NCBI GenBank assembly: GCA_000934455.1
Contig: KN890751.1
Span: forward strand, 25,346 to 89,345
From: Apostichopus parvimensis
Lineage: Eukaryota; Echinodermata; Holothuroidea; Aspidochirotida; Stichopodidae
Reading direction: 5' to 3'
Length of the DNA: 64,000 bases
The notes under the pieces are model-generated. The model saw nothing but the letters and a program-made list of their open reading frames with translations, was not told the origin of the DNA and did no database searches. Both the position numbers and the translations under genes were made by a program. Within the stretch, counting starts at the first letter, position 1. Each line of letters starts with the position of its first letter. Below are positions 37,171 through 49,228 of this stretch, piece after piece.

Positions 37171-37600
37171 TTTACTTACTTTCCTCAATTACATGTCTCC
37201 TCACAACCTGAGCACTCTTGTCTCTCCGTGTATAGAGTGATCTCTAAATAGCTTTAGAGACATCGTATGTTTCATGTTTTTGTCAGCTATCATCCAACCT
37301 ATGCAATAAGCTGTTTACTATATTGGAGGTTTCTCACTTACTTATCTCCTCACAACCTGAGCACTCTGGCCCTACCATGTATAGAAGGAATTGGTATCCA
37401 TATTAGGTTGTATCGTATGACTCAGTATTGTCAGAACCCTCCCAACCTGTACAGTTGCTGTTTACTGTATTGAAGATTCTCACTTACCTGTCTCCTCACA
37501 ACCTTAGCACACTCTTACTCGACCTTGTTTAGAGTTGATCTTGGGTGATCCTGTAACCGTTTAATGCTGTCACAAGAACTCCTCGTATCTGTCCCCATTA
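37171..37600. repeat. Three tandem copies of the CTTACCTGTC-family repeat
   Basis: Copies start near 37171, 37328 and 37476, 150-157 bases apart. Each has CTTACnTnTCTCCTCACAAC, then GAGCACTCT or AGCACACTC, then a TACCATGTATAGA-like word. Copies 1 and 2 are followed by CTGTTTACTRTATTGRAG. This is the clearest example of a family seen at least six times in the window. Confidence 0.8.
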
Positions 37601-38639
37601 TAAAACTGCACTTTACTACCTAGTTCAGTTCAATAAATTGTTTGTTATTGTTACAAACTAATAAATGGAAGCTTAGAAGCCATTACTTCTGATGTGATTA
37701 AAATATCATTTAGTTACATTCAAGATATATTCATCAAACTGAATTATTATATCAATGTACTTTTCTACATGACCTTCCATGATTAGTAAAATTTACTGTT
37801 TTTCACATCATATTTTACAACTACACATGCCCTTGTACACCGGGTAGCTTATAGAACTTTAACCCCCCCAGACATAATTACTAATAACTTTCATTTGACC
37901 TAATTTCTTGAATTTGTAATAAAAGGTTTCCTGCTTGACATCAGTACATTCAAGCTAGTCACAACCATTGTTTTTTTTATATTTCCACTTGGTTTCAATT
38001 TATCATGTTTAAACTTTGACCCCCATCTCAGTTTACCGCCCATCTGGAGTCTGGATTAGATACTGCTTATGTTACTTCCACCATTTTTTTTCTTTAAAGC
38101 CCCAGCCAAATGGATCATAAAATTGATATTAAACTCGAGTAACTTTCTTAAATTTGACCCGTATGATTCCTGACCGAGCTCCGGCTTTTGTATTCGGCAG
38201 CTCCTGGCAGTCGGTTGTAATTCATCTCCCTTACAAGCAGTTTATGGTCGGTGGCATAAAAAGTCAACCGATTTTAACAGACATAAAATTAAATTTATTC
38301 AGACTATGGAAGTTAGATCTTAAAAAGGAGCACCGGGTTTGCATCACCTTAATTATTGCTTGGTTTCAAAAGCCACAGAACCCACAGATGGTGGTTAAAT
38401 AGGGATTTCTGGGTAGAAACTGATATAATGCCTACTTAAACCTGCCTAACTTCTTTGGATCTGACTTCTCATATTTTGTTTCCTTCATTTTTTACATTTG
38501 ACTATTTTAATCACTTAAATGCTACCTTTAGCACTCCCTTTTAGTTTGGAACCTTCAGTAACCTAATAATAAATAATATATTAATATATATATTACTATG
38601 TTTCCTTCTGTGAAAAATCAAAGTTGACCAGGTACTCTA

Positions 38640-39010
38640 TTGTCTGGTATCAACTCTTGCATCCTCATCCATTATTACAGTAATCCTACTGCCCCAAATG
38701 CTCTAATATCTACCATCATAATCCCATAATCCGTATCCTGCAATCTCCTACTCCACTATCCATTATTGTATATCCCTTAGCCCATGATCCTCCACCCATA
38801 TAATCAGCCCAATTACACCCTATGCCCTATTATCCCTTCTCTCCCAAATCCCCTATCCCCAAATCCCACATGCCCTTAGAATCTCCTACCACTTTTTCTT
38901 CCTCCTTGCTGTAATTCTTATCTCCCCCCTCCCCTCTTCTCCACTCCTATATCACTTGCTGTAATTCTTATCTCCCCGCCCCCCCCTCCCCTCTTCTCCA
39001 CTCCTATCCC
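38640..39010. repeat. Pyrimidine-rich tract with a 50-base tandem duplication
   Basis: The plus strand is mostly C and T. TTGCTGTAATTCTTATCTCC, then CCCCTCTTCTCCACTCCTAT, occurs at 38906-38954 and again at 38956-39009. The long purine/pyrimidine asymmetry could favour unusual DNA structure. Confidence 0.85.
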
Positions 39011-39019
39011 TCCTTTTCT

Positions 39020-42000
39020 AGTCCCATCCAATTGAAAACTGGGATATAGGCCATACAGTGCTACCCCTTGAACAATGAACTATGAACAATTCTCAGTCTA
39101 ACCCTCGTGTACTACTTCCCTATACATCTGCTGTCATCATTTACTCCCAAGGCTGATTATCAATCGTGTGGTTCTTAATATCCCTAAAGATGGAAAATGA
39201 ATATCTTATTATCCTTATTAGATTATCCAATCAAAATTCTTGCTACTGGGATATATAAACAGCTCTTGATTTATTTTGCATCAAATTTAGTTTTTTTCCA
39301 AGTAATTTTTGTTCCAATTTTTGTCCTTTTTATTTTTTTGTGGAGGGGGTTAGGGACGGTATTTTGTCACTGACTTTGCTTCCTTTTTTACTTATGGAAC
39401 TTTCATTAATTAATTTAAATTTAGTTGAAGTAAGAGAGATATTATAGGAAATTATGAAGATTGTTATCGTAGTAAGATCATACGTCACAGAAGGTCGATT
39501 GAGTGTAGGATGTTATTTTGAATGGTTGAACGAACCTTCCCATAATTCCCTGTCTTGTGGTGCAGTTGACTCTCAGAAAATATTTGTTTCATTTTTCATG
39601 CTCTGTTTAGTGTCTACTATTCAGTAAGATTCACATGCGTTCATAGATGGAAATATTCTTTAAAGATTTAGCTTTGTTCCATTTCCAAAAGAAAAAGAAA
39701 TTTTTGCCTAAAACAGGATTAAAACATAATCCCATTATACTAATTAGAAAAATTGATTTTCTCTTTTTTTCAAGTCAGTATTTCTGTCTACGAGTTACTT
39801 TATAAATTCTCTGAAATATAATATAATATTTTGTCAGTATACTGTCATTCCATTTTTAGGCTCCATTTGAATAAATTGATGTATATTGTCTGTTTACCAT
39901 TAGGTTTCCAAAAGCAGGCAGTAATATCCAACTTTGATTTACCATACCATAGAAATATTAAAATGTTAAATTAAAAAAAGACTAAATTCTTTACCCATAA
40001 GCCAGCTATCACATTGCTTTGTTATTTAATTTAAGCAATTAATTATTTTAATTGTGGTAAACTTTGTGTATTTTGTCTTTGAACTAGCATGTAAGTAATT
40101 AATGGTAGGAAGTAAACTCTTTATTTTTTGTTGCACGATAAAAACCAGAGTAATTGGGATATATTCTAGTCCCACTAAAGTTTGCTTCCTTTGAAAACTA
40201 CTAGAGAAAATATTGAAAAAACCCTTACAATTCTATCCAAGTACTGGAAATACCTATGAACTTGAGATATTCTAATAATCCAGCCATCCTCATCAAATTC
40301 CTTTGTTTTAACTGATTTCTCGCTCTCTCTCTGTCTCTCTTTTAAGAGGAGGCAAAACAGGACTGACTAGAATAAAGAGAGGGGTTATTAATTTTCTTTT
40401 TAGGCTCAGCCCTTGAGCTGCCAAATGACATTTAGGATGCCTACCTCAGACTCTCCTAGACAAGTGTTTGTGTTCACGGTGTAAACATGCACAAGTCAGA
40501 GAAGTGAGAGAGAGAGATAGGGTTTGTAATAAGAGATGGCCGACTCTCCTTCCATTGCTTATTGCCGGCTGCCGTCGCCTTCACTGCTGCACGCCCCAGT
40601 CGCTGTTGAACTTGCCCTTTTACCATGTTTTAGCATACTCTGTGGAGAGAGGAGCTGGGTATAGCGGCATCCCTGTAGAGAGAGGTTAACTAGTTAAACA
40701 ACCCTGGCACGTGGCAGTCTACTAACCGACCAATCACGAGACAGGCTGCTTGTGGCTTTGATATTTAGTGCTAGGAGCTAGCTACCCAGGGAGACTTTTA
40801 CCAAGTTAAATCTTGTAAGCCCTTCAGGGGTATACTACAGGCCAAACTGTGTTTTTTTTTTTTTTTTCCTTTTTACTTTTTTCTTTTTCTGTACCCTTTA
40901 CCTCTACGGCTTGTTTCTTCAATTTTTTTTCATTTTGATTGCCCTGACATTCTGCTTGAGAAATGTGAAAGTTAAAAAAAAAGAGGGAGTAAAAAAGAAA
41001 GAAAAGTAAAAGGAGAAAGAAGGGGTTTGGAGAAGGAGTTATCAGTTAATTCCTGATGGCAGAGAGATGCTGACGTTTGTGTAAATAATTTCCGATGGAA
41101 TGTTATGATTGAGCGTCAAAGGGAAACAGGATGGACCAAAGAAAAGGTGGTAGTTGGGAAACTGGTGAAATTTAATGAATGGGAAGGCGGCTGGAACATG
41201 GGTTGCGGGATGGGGGGGGGGCAACATATAGGGGGACATTAAAATGAGAATTTGTATTATAACACTCTGCCTGTATCTGTCTCCACCTGTTCCTTAGTTG
41301 TTGATGAGTTTTCCTGGCAATTTAGTACATTTCAATATAAACTCTCACGTAATGAAAAAACCTAGACTGCTTGTTACAGCTCCTTTGTTTTACAATTTAA
41401 AGAGAGTAGCATGCTGGGAAATGATTAAACATCAATGTTTTTTTTTTCATTTTTGAAGGAAAAAATTTGTTTTGGTTTGTTTTAAAATTTTGTTTTCGTT
41501 GTTGGTTTTTTTGAAAGTTGAGATAAAACTGAAATAGGTCAAATTAATATTAATGCTACAACTTAAAGAAAAGCATCAGGTAATTCATTTTGTAGATTGG
41601 TTGACAAACCAAACTCTTTTTTAAACAATGTCCAAACAATGTAAGAAAATTCAATCACATAAAGTTAAATAATATTTTCTAATAATAATTTATATTTCTA
41701 GACATGCAGTTTCCTTAAAAGTCAGGTGGTCATGTATATAAAATTAAAAGAATTTGGGAAAGAAAAGCCACCCATGTTATTTATATTCTTCATTTTAGGT
41801 GTGCTTGTTGTGGTATTTTTATAGTCCCAAAAAGAGTGTTCCTATTTAATTTGTGGAAATTATATTCAAAGAGATTTCACTAATTCCTCAACGGAGTTTA
41901 TTTGCTTTTCTTTAGTCACACATCTACAGGTCTTAATTATTTGAACTGTAGAAGAAAAAAAGAAAGAATATTGTTTGTCAAATGCTTAGTTTACATAGTA

Positions 42001-42330
42001 GTACTACTGAGGGGGAAGAAAAAAATTCTGTTAGCCTGCTAGAGCAATTGGGGTTCACTTCAATAAGTATTTTTGTAATTCACCTGTTTCAGCATATCTT
42101 GTAATCACCAGGGGAGCTTCAGAAAAGTTCTGTCAAACAGCTTTCGGCTCTTATTCCCCTCTACCCAATGAGAGCGGAGGTAGAGAGAAGGTCACCAAAC
42201 TGCCCTGCCCCTCTTGTGCTAGCTAACATCTAGCCTGTCAGAGTTGATTTGTGTTCCTACTGATACAGGCATCAACTCCTTGCCTCCTCACCCTAGGCCA
42301 AACTCCACTCCCACTCGGAGTTGAGCGATG
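39020..42330. other. No gene seen
   Basis: AT-rich intron sequence with a T run (40852-40867), a purine-rich patch (40975-41035) and a G run (41213-41220). A GC-richer stretch (40450-40800) has no recognised product. Confidence 0.45.
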
Positions 42331-42340
42331 CCGGCCTACC

Positions 42341-42558
42341 ATTGGTCGATTCTTTTCAGCCCACACGCGCCTAACACACTTCTTCTATTAGTTTGTGGTT
42401 TAAAGTCTTGCACCTTGTTTTTTTTAAGATGTTTTGTGGAGGCCTCTGATTGGTTGATTGGAATGATGATGGGTTGCTGCCTGGCACATGCCAATACAGA
42501 TTGCACTGATCTGATCATATACCAAACTGAAAAAGCACGCTGGGGATAGTGTGATTGG
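42341..42558 (+). promoter_or_regulatory. Cluster of inverted CCAAT boxes, possible alternative promoter
   Basis: ATTGG occurs at 42341, 42449, 42457 and 42554 in a GC-richer stretch, 0.8-1 kb upstream of candidate first exon 3. Spaced inverted CCAAT boxes are typical of NF-Y-bound TATA-less promoters. ATTGG is short, so four sites in 220 bases is suggestive only. No TATA box is visible. Confidence 0.25.
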
Positions 42559-43380
42559 TTAAGGCTGGCTGGCGTGTGTGTGCTTGAGGTGGCGTGTGCT
42601 AGACTTGATGCCTGGCACACTTCATGTGGTGGTATGCTGGAAGCCTTCTCTGCAGCTGTAGTTGTTGCCAGGGGATTTTACATGGATTGTGAGGGGGCAG
42701 GGATTTATCATGGGGACTGCTGGATGTTGTAGTATTTAGATCATACGTGATGTGCCTTAATGTTTCTGTGCCTTTCTTCCAACGGAATATTTATTTGTAA
42801 CGACGCCGCCTTATTTTATATATCTTTCCGTCACCGTCTTTTTTGTTGCTATTATCCTTCTTCTTCTTTTTTTATACCGACATCTTTGAGAGTTTTGAAC
42901 CGTTGCAAAATTTTGATTTTTTTTTTTGGTTCCCTCTATTTTGTGTATTTGTATTCCTTTTTTCTTGGAACTCTTCACATTCCTCACGGTTTCCAAGTAT
43001 TTTGCACCTGATTGGATTCGCAACGTAGCAGAGGCCAGTACAAAAGGAATATTTTACATTACCTCGTTTTAAATACGATTACTACCGAAAATTGGATGAA
43101 GGATTACAAAGGGGCCACCTCACACCCCTCCCCCTCCTGCTGCACATTCCGCATTACTGCTCATTTTGTTCCAGAGTCTTATTTCCGCTGAACTTTATTC
43201 CATTTTATAAACAAACAAACTAAAAAAAAATAATATTAAATAAGTGGATGATTCTATCTTAGCACTCATCGAATAAAGCCGGATTTTGAAATAAAACTTC
43301 CTTAAATATTGAAAGAAGTTAAAAAAACAGAAACACACAGAAGAGCCAAGCTTTTGGAACATTTTGTCAAACTTTTTCTG

Positions 43381-43468
43381 ATGAGCAAGAAACGCAAAGG
43401 TGAAAGTATGGTGGTGAAAAAGAGCAGTAAACCGAGCAGTAAGAAGCAGAGTAAAAAGGAAAAAAAAG
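43381..43468 (+). other. Candidate alternative first exon 3 (Lys-rich amino terminus)
   Basis: ATG 43381 opens 29 codons (MSKKRKGESM onwards, then KKSSKPSSKKQSKKEKK) up to an excellent donor (AAAG|GTAAGG) at 43468. It ends in phase 1, so splicing to 62257 would give an uninterrupted ...KKEKK-A-LALRLKLRRPRNEL. An in-frame TAA at 43303 closes the frame upstream, so it would be a true start. The start context is weak (C at -3). The Lys/Ser composition would supply a basic, NLS-like tail before RPEL1. An A-rich strand can give Lys codons by chance, so this needs transcript support. Confidence 0.35.
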
Positions 43469-43479
43469 GTAAGGGACAC

Positions 43480-46400
43480 AGGGTCATGGTTGGTGTAATG
43501 GTATGGGTGGAGTGGGGGGGGGGTAGATTATTGTGTTCTATACTATTCTGATTAAAGCAGTACAATGGAATAGCACATGTATCGTGGAAACTTAATGAAA
43601 GAAATGTTGACGAGCTTTCTCACAACGGCCTTTATCTTTGGAAAAAGTATTATCAAATTTTTAAATTTTGTTTTGCTGAAAAATTTAGTATTTTTTTTTT
43701 ATAATGTTTTTTTACAGGTCAAATGTTTATTGTTTATACAAACTTTATCAAACCTCAGAGAAAGTTACTAGGAGAACAATAAGACGAGGAGTAGAAATTG
43801 TCGTTGTTACTGTGCTTGTTAGTATTATGATTATTTTTCTGGTTTGGTCAGATGCCGTGATAATTCTTCATTGACAACTGCATTGATGTATGGGTTTAAC
43901 ACTGGACTAAGCTGAAAAGGTGGTTTTGACTGACCTTCATGCAATTTACAGTAACTACTAGTCACCTGATTATTATTCAAACAGCTCAGGCAATAAGTCC
44001 TCGTTTATCTCAAATTGGTGTCGTAAAGGGGAGGTATTTGCCATCCTCTTCTTTCTCTGTTATTTTACTAGTTGATTACGCTAATTATATTTATTTTCTA
44101 CTCTGTGCTTCTCCCTTCCGAGACACCCTTTTACACCCCTCCCCCTCCCTCCCATACTATGGTTGTCCACATGAATGTTCTTATTGTCAAATCCCACCTC
44201 TATTATATACAAGTTCTCTTTGAGTTTTACTTTTTCTCTCTTTCGTTGACTTTTTTCCCCAAATATCGTAGAATGTATTCACTTTTAATTTGGGTTTTTG
44301 TAAATCTTTGCGTTTCTATTTCAAGTAGAAGCTGAGAGCTGTTATATCTCCTGGTCATGGTAAATGAGACCAACCTGACGCTGGCAATGTGTACTCCATT
44401 TGCTTTTGTGTTATTTGAGACCTATTCTAGTACTGCCCCATAGACCTCAGAAATAGCTTCGTGTCACCAGTTAAGTGGAATGAGATCCTGAAAACTGATT
44501 TGTTCTCTGTCATTTTCCAGGAAATATTTTGCCTGATTGAATTCCACAAGTGTTGGTCTGTTTGTTTGTTTCTAACCATGGAATTTTTCAGTCTATTTCG
44601 AGCAAAACAAATTGTGTGATAATATGCTATCAGTCATTAAAATTACCCCCCCCCCTTCTTCCCTACCCTTGAGTGACGTTTTCTGAGATAGTGCAAGTAC
44701 TGATTTGTTGGGTTGTTTATATCATTCAGGAAATAATAAACCGGAAAAACTACTCCCAAATTATGGACAGATTTTGATAGAATATTTAAGCACTAAATTG
44801 GAATTGGAATTAGTGACATCAAGTTTGCAACTGCTGTGACCTATGAAAATGAGTTATTTATCCTTAAGTTGATAGCCCCTGTCTTTAACCCCCTATTATT
44901 AATTGGGTTAGGGGCCTTGAAGGGGGGGGGGGGTGAGATGTGGTAAGAAGTATCAGGTGATACTACCAACTTAATGTAAGGCTGGGTAAGGTAAGGCTTA
45001 ATGAAAGGCGTAATGCGTAATGTAAGGCTCATCTTGAGGTCATTCACTTAAATGTCCTACTAGTCAGAATTTTTGTTGTTGCACTTTTTCAAAATTTATT
45101 TTATTTTGTATTTCTTTTAAAAAGTAAATAATGAGACATATTTGACAATAGTTGTGAGATTAATATAAAAATAGTCAATGTTCTAAAGGTATGTAGAATT
45201 GCCTGTAATATCACACCTGCTTGAATGAAATCTTTGTTTTTGCATTCATTATTATTAGTAGTATAGTGTGTGCATGTGTGTAAGGCTACAAAGAAACCAT
45301 TGTTTGTGGTAGTAGTATGTAGTTTCTTGGAGATTCAGTTGAATACCCTCCAGTTAACTATAAATTTTGTGAAATATATTTTGTTACTTCATGATGCTTA
45401 ACATAAATGGAACAGTCCTAAAGCAAAATATCGTTTCTGAGTTACATATTAAAATCGAACAACGTTATAAAAAACAGAAAATCAGTCTGGATAATTCTAA
45501 GAAAATAAAATTCTTTGCGAACTCTTCAAAAGATTAATACCAGTCTTGTCCTAGCAAGTAGGCCTTTGACATAATAATATACTGTTTATATTCCAGGCAG
45601 AGAATTTCAGGCCAACCTCACCATGGCACGGCCACTATAAATTTCATTCCACAGACTGTTTGGTTAAGAAGAGTTCAAAGTTACTATATCGTAGTCCCAT
45701 ACAGTCATTCACTCAATGGATATATAGGACATGTTGTGTTGGGACTAGAAATATCGCTTGCGCGTGTTTATTTAAAGGCAGAAGAGAATCCTGATGACAA
45801 ACACAAATTATTGTCTCCATGTTATAGACCAGCCATTTTGGTTTCTGGAAAATATAAATCACTTCTCTAACAGTTGACTGCAAGGAAGGAATTCCTCTAC
45901 ACTTACATCAGAGTTTTAAAAAAAAAAAAAAACGTTGAGAAGGAGAAAACCACAACAGATTATCAGTTACATATATCCTACACTCTTCTTGCTTCACCCT
46001 ATGACCCATGCATTTAGAAAAGCATTTAGGATCGTTCCTTTTTTTCTTTTCGATTTCTTTCTTTCCTTCTTTATTCTTTCTCTCTCTCTCTCTCTGCCTT
46101 TCTCTGCCTTTTGACGTAGTAGGGGTAGATGTAAACATTTCCAGTTTGATGTTATTTCTTCCTAAGCATGCTGAGGGTTTTTTTTTTTTTGATTTATTAC
46201 AATTGACACATACCTTATCTCTGCTAGACAATCATGAAAAGCGGACTACTGGGACAGACTCTTAGAGAAAGAAAGAAAAGAAAGAAGTCCCTGGTTGGAT
46301 AGGCCCTCCTCCCTCTTATCTTGTTGGTCTTAATTTCAATTATCTTACTTCTCCCAACTGGAAGGGAATTTCTTTTTCTTTTTTTGACTTTGACTTTGAC

Positions 46401-46500
46401 TTTAATTAATTTCATGTCAGTGAATGGTCCTGTGATTATAAACATTCAGATTTGTATATGATATAAGTTTTGAAAAAGAAATGTTTTATCCGTTGACAGT
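43480..46500. other. No gene seen
   Basis: Intron sequence with C and G runs (44647-44655, 44923-44934), TAAGGC-rich words (44985-45030), an A run (45918-45931) and a CT microsatellite (46077-46097). Confidence 0.5.
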
Positions 46501-46520
46501 TTTTGTTTTGACATTGTAAT

Positions 46521-46582
46521 CACACATACACACATACACATACATACATACATACATACATACACACATACATACATACACA
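46521..46582. repeat. (CATA)n / (CA)n microsatellite
   Basis: Consecutive CATA and CACA units. Confidence 0.95.
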
Positions 46583-48920
46583 TGAAGTTTTAACCATAAC
46601 TTCATCCTTCACTCTATCCTTAACTATAACTTATAGGCAAATCCATAATTTACTAGGTCAAGAAATTCCATCACATTAAAATCTCTCAACTTTTGTTTTA
46701 ATTCTTTGAGATTTCTTCATCGTTTTTCCCCCCTTCTTTTATTCATTTTATTAATTGCTGGATCTAAAATATAATCTAGATGATGAAATGAATAAAAATA
46801 AAAATGCTTCAGTTTATTTTTTTGGTCATATTCTGCTATATATATCCTTTTTAAATGTTGTCATATGATCGTGTATCATCTATTACAGAAACATTAAATG
46901 GATCAATTTTCCAACTCATTTCTCTTTTGCACCATGCAGCATAGTTTTTTTTTTTTTTAAACTGATCCCAAGAGAATTTTCCTCCACTAATTTGTTTCAT
47001 TCTGAGAACATGAACTTACTATCATTTCACGTGGAACATGTTTTCTTTGTATCAAGTTCCTGAAAATCTGTAGACAAAAGGCGCAATCCATCCCAGCGTT
47101 AAAATATTCTGATTTTTTTGTGGGTCTAATCGCCTTGTATGATCTCGCAGGAACCGTTAGATCTTGTATCCCTTCTGCAATGTGACACCGTCCTGAAGTA
47201 ATTAGATTTTGGTACTAAATCTGCTTAGAGTTTTTTTTGCCCGATTTATAGCAACCGACCATTTCCAAAATGGAAATTTACTCAAGCGGTATGCGGTTTT
47301 TAATGTCATTTAGACTTCACACTCTGTGAGCACTTTTTCCGGTTTTGTTGCTCTCCATTTCAGATAATTGAATTTGAGTGTGACAGATACAAATAATGAC
47401 TCTTAAAATGGATCGAGATCGAATGGTTGACCATGACATAAAACTGAAATTAAGTACTCTGCAGTAAAGACTATTTTGTTTTTCTTTTTTCTTCTTTTTT
47501 TCCCCTTTAACCTTCCCATTTTCAGTTCCATGTCACTCAAAGTTATAACCTCCACGACAACCCTGTTCAGGTCACTCACTCCATGGACATAACATGTAGA
47601 TTTGTATCAAAATCAGAGGAGAATTTGTTGGTCAGCCAACTTAGCTTCCATACAGTTCAACTTTTTGAAATTGTTGTGCATGCGTATAGATATATTTATT
47701 TATATATTAAGATCACCCAATATTGCACTAAAGTTGTCATAATAAGTGACATGAGGTTTACCGAGATAGTGATCACTTTCAAGTTTTAAACTCAATTGTT
47801 ATATGCAGATCCTTGTAGGGAAGTTGTAAACTTGTAGGACTTCACTAAGAACCATTTGGAAGACACTCTTTATGCAGCATTGGTAGTTGAACAATTCCAC
47901 TCTTCCCTCCAGATCTCTCCTTTGTCTTTTCATCTACCTCCTGTCTTCCTCCAATGTCCCTCCCACTTCCCCTCCTGTCTCTAAATGACGTCTGCATTGT
48001 GAAAAATATTCTTAACGTGCAGAATGTAAAAGTCTATTTTTAACATCTCCAATGATTTGACATCTTTTAAACACACACACACACACCTCAACTTTTCAAT
48101 TTTTAGAATTAACAAATGACCCAGCCTGTAGAGTTAATGTTAATTTTTTTTTATCCCATATTCTTTGGTCTGCTAAAAATATTGCTCACATCAGACCGAG
48201 AGCCTCTGGGCATCTTTATCAGACAAGGAAGTGAAGCCAATTAGTGAGTCCGTAGAGCCCATTGTTTTTTACGCCCTCAATTCCTTGATTGATCAAGATA
48301 GCCAATCTCACTGTCCCTTGTTGATATGCTGATTGCTGACAGGACCGCTAATGAACCATAGGTTCGTTACTCGGGGAACCGTAGCTAAATTGTTACTCTT
48401 ATGCAGACCTGCAAACACGTGGTGTGTTCGAAGTTCCTTGAAGTAATTTAAGGTTTCAGTTTTGGCAAGAATTTCCATCAGAAGTCAAATTTAAAGCATT
48501 GATAGCATTTTGCAATGTTAATAATCCCCAAATATGCTAGACAGTCAAATTATTATGGTCACTAAACATTTCAAACTTAAGTGGAAGCATTTAAACCTTC
48601 CACTTTCAACTGCAGTTACTCTCATTGAGACATTTACTTCAGGAAGTTAACATGCCTTGGCTTTGATCAATATTCAAATATGATTGGGAGTTCAATGAAT
48701 TTCAAGGGAAAGTACACCTTTGAACTGTTAAGCATTCTAAAAGTGAAAGCTTTATTAATTACCCTACAAGTAGTAGTAAAGTATGTAGATGCCTCCTTTA
48801 AATAATATACAAAGGTTAACATATTCATAGCAGGATCAAGTGAATATCCTGTAGCAATTTGAAGTTAGCTTCCCTTTACATACCAGTGTTATCTATCTCC
48901 TTGTCTTAATTGCCTTCCAC

Positions 48921-49228
48921 CTACTTTCCCCCTCTCTCAAAAGAGCTTTTGCTGCTGCTGCCCCTTGTCTGTGGAACAGCCTTCCAGAACATTTAACACA
49001 CAGTCCATCTCTTGCTTCTTTTAAACACTCTCTCAAGACTCATCTGATGAAAACTGTTTAATTAATTGGTCATTGTTGCCCATTTTTGCTTGCATTTTTG
49101 TCTTGTACTATGTTTACTGTTTTTTGTTTTGCTGTTGCACTGTTTCTGTCACTGCGCCATGAGCGTCTTTTTTGACGGATACCGGCACAGTATTAATGTC
49201 CATTATTATTAATATTATTATTATTATA
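48921..49228 (+). mobile_element. 5'-truncated CR1/L2-like non-LTR retrotransposon, 3' end
   Basis: One frame reads KRAFAAAAPCLWNSLPEHL, then SLASFKHSLKTHL, and stops at TAA 49059. The pattern AF..AAP.LWNSLP...FK..LKT.L is the familiar carboxy terminus of the reverse transcriptase ORF in CR1/L2/Rex1-like LINEs. A 3' UTR follows (GCGCCATGAGCGTC, then GGCACAGTATTAATG), ending in ATT-type repeats (49200-49228), as in other elements of this group. Only the last 40 or so codons remain. The rest was never copied, which is typical of LINE insertions. It has no host function. Confidence 0.85.

Noticed and set aside
43195-43565. Minus-strand frames of 94 and 87 residues rich in Phe, Leu and Thr
   Set aside because: They are antisense shadows of the A-rich candidate Lys-coding exon at 43381.
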